Part shown: positions 19,925-30,100 of the stretch, in pieces
Layout: each line of letters opens with the position of its first letter
How positions within the stretch are numbered: position 1 is the first letter of the stretch
NCBI RefSeq assembly: GCF_032883915.1
Contig: NZ_CP120717.1
Span: 6,734,001-6,798,000 of the forward strand
Direction of reading: 5' to 3'
DNA from: Endozoicomonas sp. 8E
GTDB taxonomy: Bacteria; Pseudomonadota; Gammaproteobacteria; Pseudomonadales; Endozoicomonadaceae
Length of the DNA: 64,000 bases
The notes under the pieces: model-generated
What the model saw: only the letters and a program-made list of their open reading frames with translations
The model's database searches: none
Told to the model about the DNA's origin: nothing
Translations under genes and position numbers: made by a program

Positions 19925-22900
19925 GTGCAGTTTTACCGCACATTTATAGCTTTCATGGCGTTTGTCCTCTCATTACCAGCTATTGTGGTTGTGCCACCGG
20001 GCTACTCCTATACCCTCATTGACCGGCATAATCCCGATGGGCACGAGGTTCGGATTCTGACCCTTCTGGCCTATTCCGACAACCTGACTGACAGTGGACT
20101 GGAAACCAGCCAAACCCGCAATAGCACACAGACATTGGCAGGAGGCAAGCTCGCTGGCATCGACGATTTTCCCGGTAGCGGGAGTGGCGGCTTCTCCTGC
20201 CCCGCCAGCGAAAGCTTCCAATGGCAGCTTGGTTGTTTCAAACCATGGCTTGAGCGAACGGTCTTGAAGACAAATCATAACGGTGGCCTGAAGGCAAGTA
20301 ACGGTGATGGGCAGCCTTCTGGCAGCGCACCCGATCCAGAGCCAAAGGACGAAAATAACCAGCATCAAAAGGAAGCAAGAGAAGAACCTCAAGATCACGA
20401 AAACCAATCACCGGGTGAAGGCCATGATGGCAATGGGAACGGCAAAAACAGAAAAAACGACGATGGAGAGGTGACTAAAAGTAATGCTTCGACTCAAGAC
20501 CTTCAGGCACTTGCAAACCAGCTTATAGCCATCATTGAAAGCGGCGACCCCAGTGCCATTTTCAAGCTAAGGAAAATACTGGATGAGCTGGACATGCCTC
20601 AGCGTTTGCAGGTTCTGGAAACAAAGAGCACTAACAGCAGGGGTGCTAGTGTCACTCCTCTTGAGACGGTACTGGAACTGCAGCGTTCTCTCGAACAGAA
20701 TTCATTGCGCAATCCATTTATCGAACAGCTGATAGAAGCCACAAGCGATAAAAAACAGACTTTGAATGACCTTGACACTCTGCCTGCACTCCAAACAATA
20801 ATTCCACCGGACCCGGCAATACCCGAAGCGGGTGACAATAACCTGATGATTTTGTATAAGATTGTTCAGGACATAATCCACAGGGTTAATCAACCTGGCC
20901 AAGAGCCACCTCCAGGACACTTTGAAAAACGTTGCTTTACTGAATACTTCGTCCAATTATTAATGACCTATTCCAACCCACTTAAACTTATTCGCTATCT
21001 GTCAGAACAAATATCAGATTTAGCCATAAGGATTGACATTATAACCGTTGCACAATCATTTACATTTCCTGCCTCTTTTGCAGATACCCTTGCACATTTT
21101 CATCAACACCCGGCATTTCATGAATTACAGCATTTCGTAAATGAACACTTAATTCAGCTGCGTACAGCCCCTTCACCCCGTGAGCCAGTAATGAGTTCCA
21201 CCCCACAAGTTAATAGCTGCCAAAGTACCTCTGGTACTGGATACTCACAGCAGGGAGCAAGGCCAAAGCAACCCGCCCTTACTCATCAGGCAAATGTGCC
21301 GCGCCAAAAACGATTAAAGAAAAGACGATCACACGGTGATCATTCAACTCGTCTGGCAAGTACATCATCTTTTGTCGGTGCGGATAGAGCCATGGCTGTG
21401 CCTGGTAAGAAAACAATGGATGATTATATGAATATCAATGCCTTTCGCGATAATGCATTTAAAGTGGAGAAGGTGAAACATGCACAAATTACTGATAATA
21501 AGTGCCCAATATGTTGTAAGCGCTTTTCACGCACAGCAAGATTAGTGAAAACGCCATGTCATCACATTTTTCATGTGCATTGTTTAAATCTGTGGCTGCA
21601 AAAAGGGCTACCTGATCTTTCAGTTAAAACTTGTCCTGTATGTCGATCAGAATTAAATGACTTAAGAGAAAAACTTAACGACTTTATCAGTCTATTGAAA
21701 AAATACGGCAATTGTCATTCGTTAGACAGTGCAAATAGAGCCGTTAAGGAATGGAATGTAACAGAAACATGCTATGAAGCCTTATACCATTTTGTGCAAC
21801 TTTGCAGGCACAACAGTCAGGGTCCAGATGACTCACAGTTCGTCAATATTTTGAGAAAAATAATTCATCCCGTTACAAAAGCCAACATTCCCCATGACCT
21901 TGAGATCAACTCAGCCTCCTTCAGCCCTGATAGCTGCCGGGTGATGACCGCCAGTGACGATTGTACCGCGAAAATCTACGGCTATAAGGCCGATGGATCA
22001 TGGGAAGAAGAGACCACTATCCGCCACAATGGCCCGGTCAAATCAGCCAGCTTCAGCAACGACAACTGTCGCGTAATAACTGCCAGCACAGATCACAAGA
22101 CGAAAATCTTTGGCCAGAAGGACGATGGATCATGGGAAGAAGAACGCAGCGTTCAACATACTGGTAAGATCAACTCAGCCACCTTCAGCGCTGATAGCCA
22201 CCATGTAGTGACTGCCAGTGAAGATGGTACGGCAATAATCTTTGGCCAAAAAAACAGCAGACAATGGGAACTGGAAGTCACCATTAGACACAATGGTCCG
22301 ATCCAATCAGCCACCTTCAGCCCCGATAGTGGCCATATGGTGACTGTCGGTAAAGATAACGTGGTAAAAATCACTGGCAGGTTGGCCAATGGATTATGGA
22401 AAATAAAAACCATCATTACCCATGATGACGCTGTCAACTCAGCTACCTTCAGCGCTGATAGCCACCATATAGTCACTGCCAGTGACGATGCTACGGCAAT
22501 AATCTATGGCCAACAGGACGATGGCTCATGGGAAAAAGAATTGACCATTAGCCATATCGACAGCGATGGTCCGATCCAATCAGCCGGGTTTAGCCCCGAT
22601 AGCCGCCATGTGATGACTGTTGGCAGGGATAACCTGGTTAAAATCTATGGCAGGCAGGACAATGGACCATGGGTAAAAAAGGTCATTATTGCCCATGAAG
22701 ATCGGATCAACTCAGCTACCTTCAGCGCCGATGGATGCCATTTGGTGACGGCCAGTGACGATAGTACTGCGAAAATCTATGGCGAAAAGACCGATGCATC
22801 ATGGGCAGAAGAAATGACTATCTGCCACTACCATAAGATCCTCTCAGCCATCTTCACCCCCAATAGCAGACGTGTGGTAACCACCAGTATCGACAGGGCG

Positions 22901-23218
22901 ACAAAAGAGCATAGCCTGGATGACAATGGATCATGGAAAGAAGAAAACACTACCCTTTATAAAGATTGGGTCTGTTGCCCTTCAGCCACCTTAAGCACCG
23001 ATAGCCGCTTTGCGGCGACCTTCACTATCGACAGGAAGACGAAAATCCATACCCTGGAGGGCGATGCATCATCGAAAAAAGAAATCTCTACCCGTCACAG
23101 TGGTACGATACTCTCAGCCAACTTCAGCGCCAATAGCCGTTTTCTGGTGACCACCCATTACATATCATATGGTCGCCACCACACTGCAAAAATCACTGAA
23201 CTGTGGAAGGAAGAATGA
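19925..23218 (+). CDS. Paralogue G: RING-H2 and WD40-like protein with two N-terminal deletions
   Basis: The frame is open from 19796, but GTG at 19925 is preferred: it gives VQFYRTFIAF, aligning with the other signal sequences, and follows AGAGAGAC. That gives 1097 residues. Compared with F, two in-frame pieces are missing. GHEVRI runs straight into LTLLAYSDN (about 100 residues lost), and GSGSGGF runs straight into SCPASESFQWQ (about 90 lost, including the Pro/Gly stretch and the otherwise invariant IDLVILKPV block). The rest matches F: helical block, linker, RING-H2 from Cys527 (CPIC, CHHIFHVHC, CPVCR), then about ten WD40-like repeats from residue 662. It may still be functional, since no stop or frameshift is present. 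The -10 in its leader is degenerate, so expression is uncertain. Confidence 0.83.
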   Translation: MQFYRTFIAFMAFVLSLPAIVVVPPGYSYTLIDRHNPDGHEVRILTLLAYSDNLTDSGLETSQTRNSTQTLAGGKLAGIDDFPGSGSGGFSCPASESFQWQLGCFKPWLERTVLKTNHNGGLKASNGDGQPSGSAPDPEPKDENNQHQKEAREEPQDHENQSPGEGHDGNGNGKNRKNDDGEVTKSNASTQDLQALANQLIAIIESGDPSAIFKLRKILDELDMPQRLQVLETKSTNSRGASVTPLETVLELQRSLEQNSLRNPFIEQLIEATSDKKQTLNDLDTLPALQTIIPPDPAIPEAGDNNLMILYKIVQDIIHRVNQPGQEPPPGHFEKRCFTEYFVQLLMTYSNPLKLIRYLSEQISDLAIRIDIITVAQSFTFPASFADTLAHFHQHPAFHELQHFVNEHLIQLRTAPSPREPVMSSTPQVNSCQSTSGTGYSQQGARPKQPALTHQANVPRQKRLKKRRSHGDHSTRLASTSSFVGADRAMAVPGKKTMDDYMNINAFRDNAFKVEKVKHAQITDNKCPICCKRFSRTARLVKTPCHHIFHVHCLNLWLQKGLPDLSVKTCPVCRSELNDLREKLNDFISLLKKYGNCHSLDSANRAVKEWNVTETCYEALYHFVQLCRHNSQGPDDSQFVNILRKIIHPVTKANIPHDLEINSASFSPDSCRVMTASDDCTAKIYGYKADGSWEEETTIRHNGPVKSASFSNDNCRVITASTDHKTKIFGQKDDGSWEEERSVQHTGKINSATFSADSHHVVTASEDGTAIIFGQKNSRQWELEVTIRHNGPIQSATFSPDSGHMVTVGKDNVVKITGRLANGLWKIKTIITHDDAVNSATFSADSHHIVTASDDATAIIYGQQDDGSWEKELTISHIDSDGPIQSAGFSPDSRHVMTVGRDNLVKIYGRQDNGPWVKKVIIAHEDRINSATFSADGCHLVTASDDSTAKIYGEKTDASWAEEMTICHYHKILSAIFTPNSRRVVTTSIDRATKEHSLDDNGSWKEENTTLYKDWVCCPSATLSTDSRFAATFTIDRKTKIHTLEGDASSKKEISTRHSGTILSANFSANSRFLVTTHYISYGRHHTAKITELWKEE

Positions 23219-23451
23219 TAGACAAGTATTTTGCCGGTTAAGAGATTGATGCTGCCGAAGGCTCTATCGCACAAGACAAGCAACCCATGTAGCAATTTAG
23301 AAATACTTGGCTATTCTCTGTTTCTACAACAAATAAAAGGATTGGCCAAAGATGTCCCTTTATTTTTTCAAGGTGGAACTGTTCTGACGAATTCTATCAG
23401 GCAAACAGGACGGGTTGGGATTGTCGACACAAGTTGTGTAGCGAGATTTGA

Positions 23452-25824
23452 ATGCACTTTTACCGCTTATTCATAGCATTTGTACTTTTCCTACTGGCTG
23501 TGGCGGTTGTGCCGTTATGCTATTGCTCAACCATCATTGACCGACATCATCCCGATGGGCGCGGGGTTCGGATTGAAATCGATGATTTCACAGATCCGCA
23601 GGGTGCGACTCAGTGGCAAGTGGTTTTGCTCCTTCCGGAAGGCTTCAATGACCGAAACAGCATCCTTTGCTTTAAGGCACCTGTGGCGCCAGCAGATTCG
23701 GACAGTATCGTGATATGGGTCAGGAGCGACTTGAGTGACTATTGCTATCAGCCAGTAATAGTAAGGGAAGAGCAGATACCCTTCTTCCAGGATGTCTCAG
23801 AACGCGCCTCTGAAAATGGCACACTGATTCGCTTAAAATCCACGACGGCAGACAGACCAGAGCTTATTTCTGTAACCACAGATCAACCGCCGAACGTCAA
23901 ACCTCAGGCTATCCCTCTGACCCTTCTGGTTTACCCCGGCGAGATGACGAACAGTGGGCTGGAAACCGGAAAAACCCGAAATAACACACTGTCATCAACA
24001 GCAGACAAGCTCGCTGGCAAAGCCAGTTTTCCCAGTGGTGGCAACGGGGGCTTCTTCCAATTGCCACCCCATCCACCCGGGGGAGGGGGACGACCATCGG
24101 GATTATTCGAAATAGATCTTGTTATCCTGAAACCCGTCATCAACTGGCTGATGTCTATCGGCAAGGATTCTATCTCAATTGAGGAACAGCCATCCCGGGC
24201 GCGTTTGAAAATGACCCGCGTTAACGCAGATGGTTCTTCCAGTGAGGCCGTTATACCCGTCGGTTGGCTTGACTTCCTGAATATTGAACAACTGACCGAT
24301 GTTTATTTCTGGAACACCCTTTTACAACGTGCCGCCACTGCTTGCCCAGCCAGCGAAGGCCTTCAGTGGCAACTTGGCTGTTTGAAACTGTTTCTTGAGC
24401 GCACTGCCCTGAAGACAGATCGTGTCGGCGGCTTAAAGACAGCTGATGGGGATGGAGAACCATCGGGTAAGTCACCAGATAAAGCACCAAAGGACGAAAA
24501 TAACGACCACCAAAAAGAGAAAAAAGGTGAACCTGAAGATCAAGAGAACAATTCACCGGGAGAAGGCAGTAAGAGCAGTGGAGATGGTGACAAAAGAAAA
24601 GACAACAATGGCAAAAAAAGTGAAAAAAGCACCAGTACTCAAAACCTTCAGGAACTTGCCAACCAACTTTTAGCCATTATTGAGAGCGACGATCCCGATG
24701 CCGTTTTCAAGCTGAGGCAAATACTGGATGAGCTGGACCTGCCCCAGCGTTTGCAGGTTCTGGAGACAAAGGGCACAAATACCCTGGGCATTACTGTCAC
24801 GCCTCTTGAGGCGATATTGCAACTGCAGCGTTCTTTCGATGAAAACTCAACGCGCAACCAGTTTATCAAGCAGCTGATAGAAGCTACGAGTGATCAAACA
24901 AGGACCCTGGATGATTTTAACATTCCCTCTGAACTCCAACCGATCACCCCACCTGACCGGGCATTGCCCGAAGTTGCCGACAATAACCTGATGATTTTGT
25001 ATAAGATTGTTCTGAATATAATCCACAGGGTCAATCAATCTGACCAACAGCCACCGATAGGTCACTTTGAACAATGTTGCTTTACCGAATACTTCGTTAA
25101 ATTGTTCCTGCTCTATTCAAACCCACTTGAATCTATTCGTGAACTGTTAGGGAAAATATCAGATCCAGGCATAAGCCGTGATATTATGATTTCTGCACAA
25201 TCATTTACATTCTCCATCTCTTTTCGCGATACCTTTATACAACTTAATGAACACCCATCGCGCCGTGAATTAGTGCGCCTCTCGAATGAGTTGATTAAGC
25301 AGGCGCATACTTTCGACTCACTGCAAGTGCCTTCATTACAAGCCCATTCACTACAAGCCTATTCACTACAAGCCCATTCACTACAAGCCCATTCACTACA
25401 AGCCCATTCACTACAAGCCCCTTTCGTAGAGCCTGTAAGCAGTCACAGTGATATTACCTTTAACACTACCACTGCAAACAATGGCAATACGCTCACCAAT
25501 TCCAGCCAGCCAGTTAATAGCTACCACAGTGCCTCTGGCTCTAACGACAGCCTCCCGGGCTTAGCAGCTGACAGGTACTTACAGCAGGGAGCCAGGCCAA
25601 AGCTGCCTAGCCTTGCAGGTCCGCAAAATGCCTCCTTCCAAAAGAGATCTCAGACAAGACGTTCACATGGTTATCATCAATCCAGCAGGGCAGACGACCG
25701 ATCCGATCTGGAAGAGTTGGGGATAGATCCAAACTTCTTAAGTAAACATTCGACCGATGGCTCTATTCTCGTTGAGCTGAAAAGACGCGCTCAGGAAAAA
25801 AGAAAAAAAAAGACAACGGATTGA
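23452..25824 (+). CDS. Paralogue H, N-terminal part up to an A9 frameshift
   Basis: This 790-residue frame has the signal sequence, the STIIDRHHPDG module, Pro/Gly stretch (HPPGGGGRPSG), invariant block, acidic linker and helical block. A five-residue SLQAH tandem repeat lies near residues 628-657. It breaks off at EKRKKKTTD, where the sister gene A continues into its coiled coil. The cause is a run of nine A at 25803-25811. One A fewer (or two more) would join it to the downstream frame, which is open without stops to 26860. It is either a frameshifted pseudogene, a gene expressed by transcriptional slippage on the A run, or a sequencing error. In sister gene A the corresponding segment keeps the frame. 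Confidence 0.8.
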   Translation: MHFYRLFIAFVLFLLAVAVVPLCYCSTIIDRHHPDGRGVRIEIDDFTDPQGATQWQVVLLLPEGFNDRNSILCFKAPVAPADSDSIVIWVRSDLSDYCYQPVIVREEQIPFFQDVSERASENGTLIRLKSTTADRPELISVTTDQPPNVKPQAIPLTLLVYPGEMTNSGLETGKTRNNTLSSTADKLAGKASFPSGGNGGFFQLPPHPPGGGGRPSGLFEIDLVILKPVINWLMSIGKDSISIEEQPSRARLKMTRVNADGSSSEAVIPVGWLDFLNIEQLTDVYFWNTLLQRAATACPASEGLQWQLGCLKLFLERTALKTDRVGGLKTADGDGEPSGKSPDKAPKDENNDHQKEKKGEPEDQENNSPGEGSKSSGDGDKRKDNNGKKSEKSTSTQNLQELANQLLAIIESDDPDAVFKLRQILDELDLPQRLQVLETKGTNTLGITVTPLEAILQLQRSFDENSTRNQFIKQLIEATSDQTRTLDDFNIPSELQPITPPDRALPEVADNNLMILYKIVLNIIHRVNQSDQQPPIGHFEQCCFTEYFVKLFLLYSNPLESIRELLGKISDPGISRDIMISAQSFTFSISFRDTFIQLNEHPSRRELVRLSNELIKQAHTFDSLQVPSLQAHSLQAYSLQAHSLQAHSLQAHSLQAPFVEPVSSHSDITFNTTTANNGNTLTNSSQPVNSYHSASGSNDSLPGLAADRYLQQGARPKLPSLAGPQNASFQKRSQTRRSHGYHQSSRADDRSDLEELGIDPNFLSKHSTDGSILVELKRRAQEKRKKKTTD
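25335..25421 (+). repeat. 15-bp tandem repeat inside paralogue H
   Basis: About six copies of a 15-base unit (CAAGCCCATTCACTA) encode repeated SLQAH pentapeptides in the linker after the helical block. One copy has a T that changes His to Tyr. The unit length keeps the frame. Slippage in such a run would change the linker length. Confidence 0.85.
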
Positions 25825-26860
25825 AGAGTTAACTTTAGAGGTTCAAGGATTAAGAAGAGCGAATCAGGCGTTAACTTCAGAAGCTCAAGGACTAAGAAGA
25901 GAAAACCAGAAGTTAACTTCAGAGTCTCAATGGTTAAGAAGAGGGCATCAGGAATTAACTGAAGAGGTTCAAGGGTTAAGAAGAGAGAATCTGGAGTTAG
26001 CTACAAAGAAGCAAAATCTAATTGCAGAAAGACGGAGGCATTTGGATTCGGAGGCCCGTTTGGAAACTACAGTCCAATACCTCGAGGAACAAATCAGAAA
26101 CGTTCACGATGACATCAGAACACAACAAGAGTCAGTAGACTATCTGATCCAACAAGCACAACATCAGACGGCAGCGGCAAGCCCGGGCCCAATAAACGAC
26201 GCAGGGTCTCACGCTTCTTACCAGCAATCAAGCACCCAAAATGAAGAGGAAAACCCATCGAACGCGCAGTTAAATACATCTGAGCAACCAGGCCGAAACT
26301 CATTGTGTGGTCATTACAAGAGGTTATGCTTTGTGAACTTTGGATGCTGTATCGGATTTTTCCCCTGCCAAAAATGTCACAACGATAGTCATGACTGCGA
26401 CGTTGAAGATCGCATGGCTGTTGATGCAATAAGGCTTCGGTGCTCTCTGTGTCACTATGAGGGGGACATTACAGAAGACTCACAGACGTGTCCGGGATGC
26501 AATCAGCTCATGTCGGAATATTTCTGTGCAAAATGCAAACACTTCACCGGTATGAATAAAACACCGTTCCACTGCGATAAATGCGGCATTTGCCGAACAC
26601 ACAAGGAAGAGAGCTTTCACTGCGATGTTTGCAATGTCTGTCTGGATACAGGGTTACTAGGCAATCACAAATGCCGGGAAAACTCAGGCCACGATGAGTG
26701 CTGCATTTGCCTGGAAGATGCCTTCAGCGGCTGCCAGATACTGCCCTGCTCCCATAAAATTCATAAGGAATGCGCCATTGAGTTGGTTAAAAATGGGATA
26801 AGAACCTGCCCTGTTTGCAGAACCCCTCTATTCACTCAGTTAGTTGAAAATAACCATTGA
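25812..26860 (+). CDS. Paralogue H, C-terminal part: coiled coil plus CHY-CTCHY-RING, frameshifted from its N-terminus
   Basis: The frame is open from the A9 run to 26860. The first start-like codon (TTG) is at 26042 and has no clear ribosome site, so independent translation is unlikely. From 25812 it encodes a coiled coil built of near-repeats of 14-16 residues (EVQGLRRENQ, EAQGLRRENQ). Then comes the zinc module: CHY finger from the Cys codon at 26306 (CGHY), CTCHY segment with HCDKCGICR, and a RING-H2 (CCIC to CPVCRTP) at about 26699-26822. All ligands are intact, which argues that the frameshift is recent or is bypassed. The tail LVENNH matches that of A. Confidence 0.75.
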
Positions 26861-27173
26861 CCTTATGGCCGGATTAAATAATCACCGCCGGTAATCACTT
26901 GGTATTTATAGTGCAGGAAGGTGGGGCGATGGTGCAGTTTTTAGCGATGCAGGGCTTGCTGCGTCCTAAGGCTTTCCGATAAAAGGCAAGCAACCCACAT
27001 AGCAATTCAGAAATTCTTGTCTATTATCTGTTTGTTCTAAGAATAATAAGACCGATCAATAATGCTCTTTTATTTTTCCAGAACAGAAAGTCACCACAGA
27101 TTTTCCGGACGATTTATATCAGACAAGGAGAGTGGGGTTGGTATTATTAACATAATTATTTAGAAAGATTTGA
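26861..27173 (+). promoter_or_regulatory. Conserved leader of paralogue I
   Basis: No gene is seen. The gap carries the shared leader block (AGCAATTCAGAAATTCTTG), TTGTCT at 27018-27023 and an AATAAT-type -10 near 27042-27047, about 125 bases before the start of I. AAAGATTTGA precedes the ATG. Confidence 0.4.
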
Positions 27174-30100
27174 ATGCATTTTTACCGTTTATTCATAGCG
27201 TTTGTTCTTTTCCCGCTTGCTATGGTGGTTGTACCCTTGTGCTATTCCTCAACCATCATTGACCGACATTATTCCGACGGGAGCAGGGTTCAGATTGAAA
27301 TCAATGATGCTGCAGATCCGCAGGGTGTGAATCAGTGGCAAGTAGGTTTACTGCTTCCGAAAGGCTTTGATGACCGAAAAAGCATTCTCTGCTTTAATGC
27401 GCCTGTGGCGCCAGCAGATTCGAACAGTATCGCAATATCGGTCACGAACGACTTGAGTGACTATTGCTATCAGCTAGTGATAATGGAGGAAGAGCAAACA
27501 CCCATCTTCCAACATGTATCACAAGGCAGCTCTGAAAATGGCACACTTGTTCGCTTAAAATCCACGACGACAGACAGACCAGCGTTGACTTCTGTAACCA
27601 CCGATCAATCGCTGAAGGACGAGCCCCATCCTGCTCCACTGACCCTTCTGGTCTATTCCGACAACATGACGGACAGTGGGCCGGAAACCGGCCAAACCCG
27701 AAATAACACACTGTCATCCACAGGAGGCAAGTTCACTGGCACGGCCAATTTTCCCAGTGGTGGCAATGGGGGCTTCTTCTACTTGCCTCCCCCTCCACCC
27801 TGGGGAGGTGGAGGGGGAAGACCATCAGGATTATTCGAGATAGACCTGGTTATCCTGAACCCCGTCATCAATTGGCTGATGTCTATTGGTAAGGATTCTA
27901 TCTCGTTTCAGGAACAGCCGTCCCCGGCCCGTCTGAAAATGACACGCGTTAACGCAGATGGTACTTCCAGTGAGGCCGTTATACCCGTTGGTTGGCTTGA
28001 TTTCCTGGATATAAATCAACTGACCGATGTTAATTTCTGGAACACTCTCTTAAAGCGTGCTGACAATTCTTGCCCGGCCAGCGAGAGCCTTCAGTGGCAG
28101 CTTGGCTGTTTGAAACTATTTCTTGAGTGTAATGCCCTGAAGACAAATCATGCAGGTGGCTTCAAAGCTGGTAATGGAGATGGAGAACCCACTGGCAGTC
28201 CACCAGACAAAGAATCAAAGGACGAAAATAACTATCTTCAAAAACAACAAAGAGATGAACCTGAAGGTCAGGAGAGCAGATCACCGGGAGAAGGTGATGA
28301 CGGCAGTGAAGATAGAGATAACAGAAAAGACGACAATGAAGATGAAGGTGAGGGTAAAGATAACACCGGGACTCAGGATCTTCAGGTACTTGCGAACCAA
28401 CTTGTCGCCATCATTGAAAGCAATGATCCCAACGCCGTTTACAAGCTAAGGCAAATACTGGATGAACTGGACATGCCTGAGCGTTTGCAGGTTCTGGAAA
28501 CCAAAAGCACAAACACCAAAGGTAATACTGTCACCCCTCTTGAGGCAGTACTGAAACTGCGGCGTACTTACCGTAAGAACTCAGTGCGCAACCGGTTTAT
28601 CGAGCAGTTGATAGAAGCCACGAGCAATGAAACACAGGCGTTGAATGACCTTGGCCCCCTGTCTACAAGTGAACCGATTATTCCACCTGAGCAGGCACCG
28701 CCGGAAGCTGCCGATAACAATCTGATGATTTTGTATAAGATTGTTCAGGACATAATCGACAGGGTCAACCAATCTGACCAACAGCCACCAATAGGACAAT
28801 TTGAACAATCTTGCTTTACTGAATACTTTGTTCAATTGTTCCTGCTCTATGAAAAACCACTTGGGCCTATTCGTGAACTGTTAGGAAAAATATCAGATGT
28901 AACCATAAGAAGTAATATTATGTTCCATGCAAGGCCATTTACATTTCCCAACCCTTTTATAGATATTTCGCAATTTGATCAGCACCCGTCGTTTCATGAA
29001 TTATTAAGCTTTTCAGATAAACTCTTGAGGCAGGTGCAATCTTACTCTTCATCACAAGCACCTTCGCCAAAAGAGTCCTCACTACAAGAGCCTTTAATCC
29101 GTAACAGAGATTATATCTCCGACGAAACAACCGACAGTGCCTGCCCCGAACCTGATGAACATCAATCCGAGTGTAACGGCAATAATACCTCCAACGAAAT
29201 GATTGTCAGCAATGCAAGCGCATTCAGCGATTCAATGCAGCCTGTTAATAACTTGCAGGCAAGCTCATTCACCGATGCAGTCCAGCCTGCTGATAGCTCC
29301 CAGGCAAGTTCATTCACCGATTCAGTCCGCCCTGCTGATAGCTTCCAAGCTAGTTCATTCACCGATTCAATCCGGCCTCCTGATAGCTCCCAGGCAAGTT
29401 CATTCACCGATTCAGTCCGCCCTGCTGATAGCTTCCAAGCCAGTTCATTCACCGATTCAGTCCGGCCTGCTGATAGCTTCCAAGCCACTTCATTCACTGA
29501 TTCAGTCCGGCCTGCTGATAGCTTCCAGGCAAGTGCATTCACCAATTTAATCTGGCCTTTTAATAGCTTCCAGGCAAGTGCATTCACCAATTCAATCCGA
29601 CCTGTTGATAGCTTTCAGGCAAGTGCATTCAGCCATTCAATCCGACCTGTTGATAGCTTCCAAAGTGACTCTGGCTCTAATGGCAGCACCCCTAAAGTAT
29701 CCACAGACAGATATTTACAGCAGGGAGCAAGGCCAAAGCAGCCTGCCCTTGCTCATCAGCAAATCGGCCCTTTCGAAAGGCGATTACAGGCAGGACGTTC
29801 ATACGGTGCTTATCAAATCAGTAGGGCACGTGACCGATCCGATATGGAAGTGTCAGGGATAAATCAAAACTTCTTAAGTAAACATTCGATCGATGTTTCT
29901 CTTCTCGTCGCCCAAACTTATCCACAACCTTCTTTGCCTGCACAAATGTGGGATACCAACGGACTGCCTTCAAATCCTTCACCGATTTCTCCGGCAAATG
30001 CATTTAATGCAGTCGAAAACCCTGCCCCTTATGAACTTGAAAGCTTGAATAGTAGTTTAAAAAAGTTAGAACATGCTACAAATGAATACCACAGGCTTGC

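Noticed and set aside
29162-29590. Antisense repeat frame opposite the 45-bp repeats of paralogue I
   Set aside because: It only mirrors the sense repeats (antisense VNELAWKLSAGRTES units) and has no independent support.
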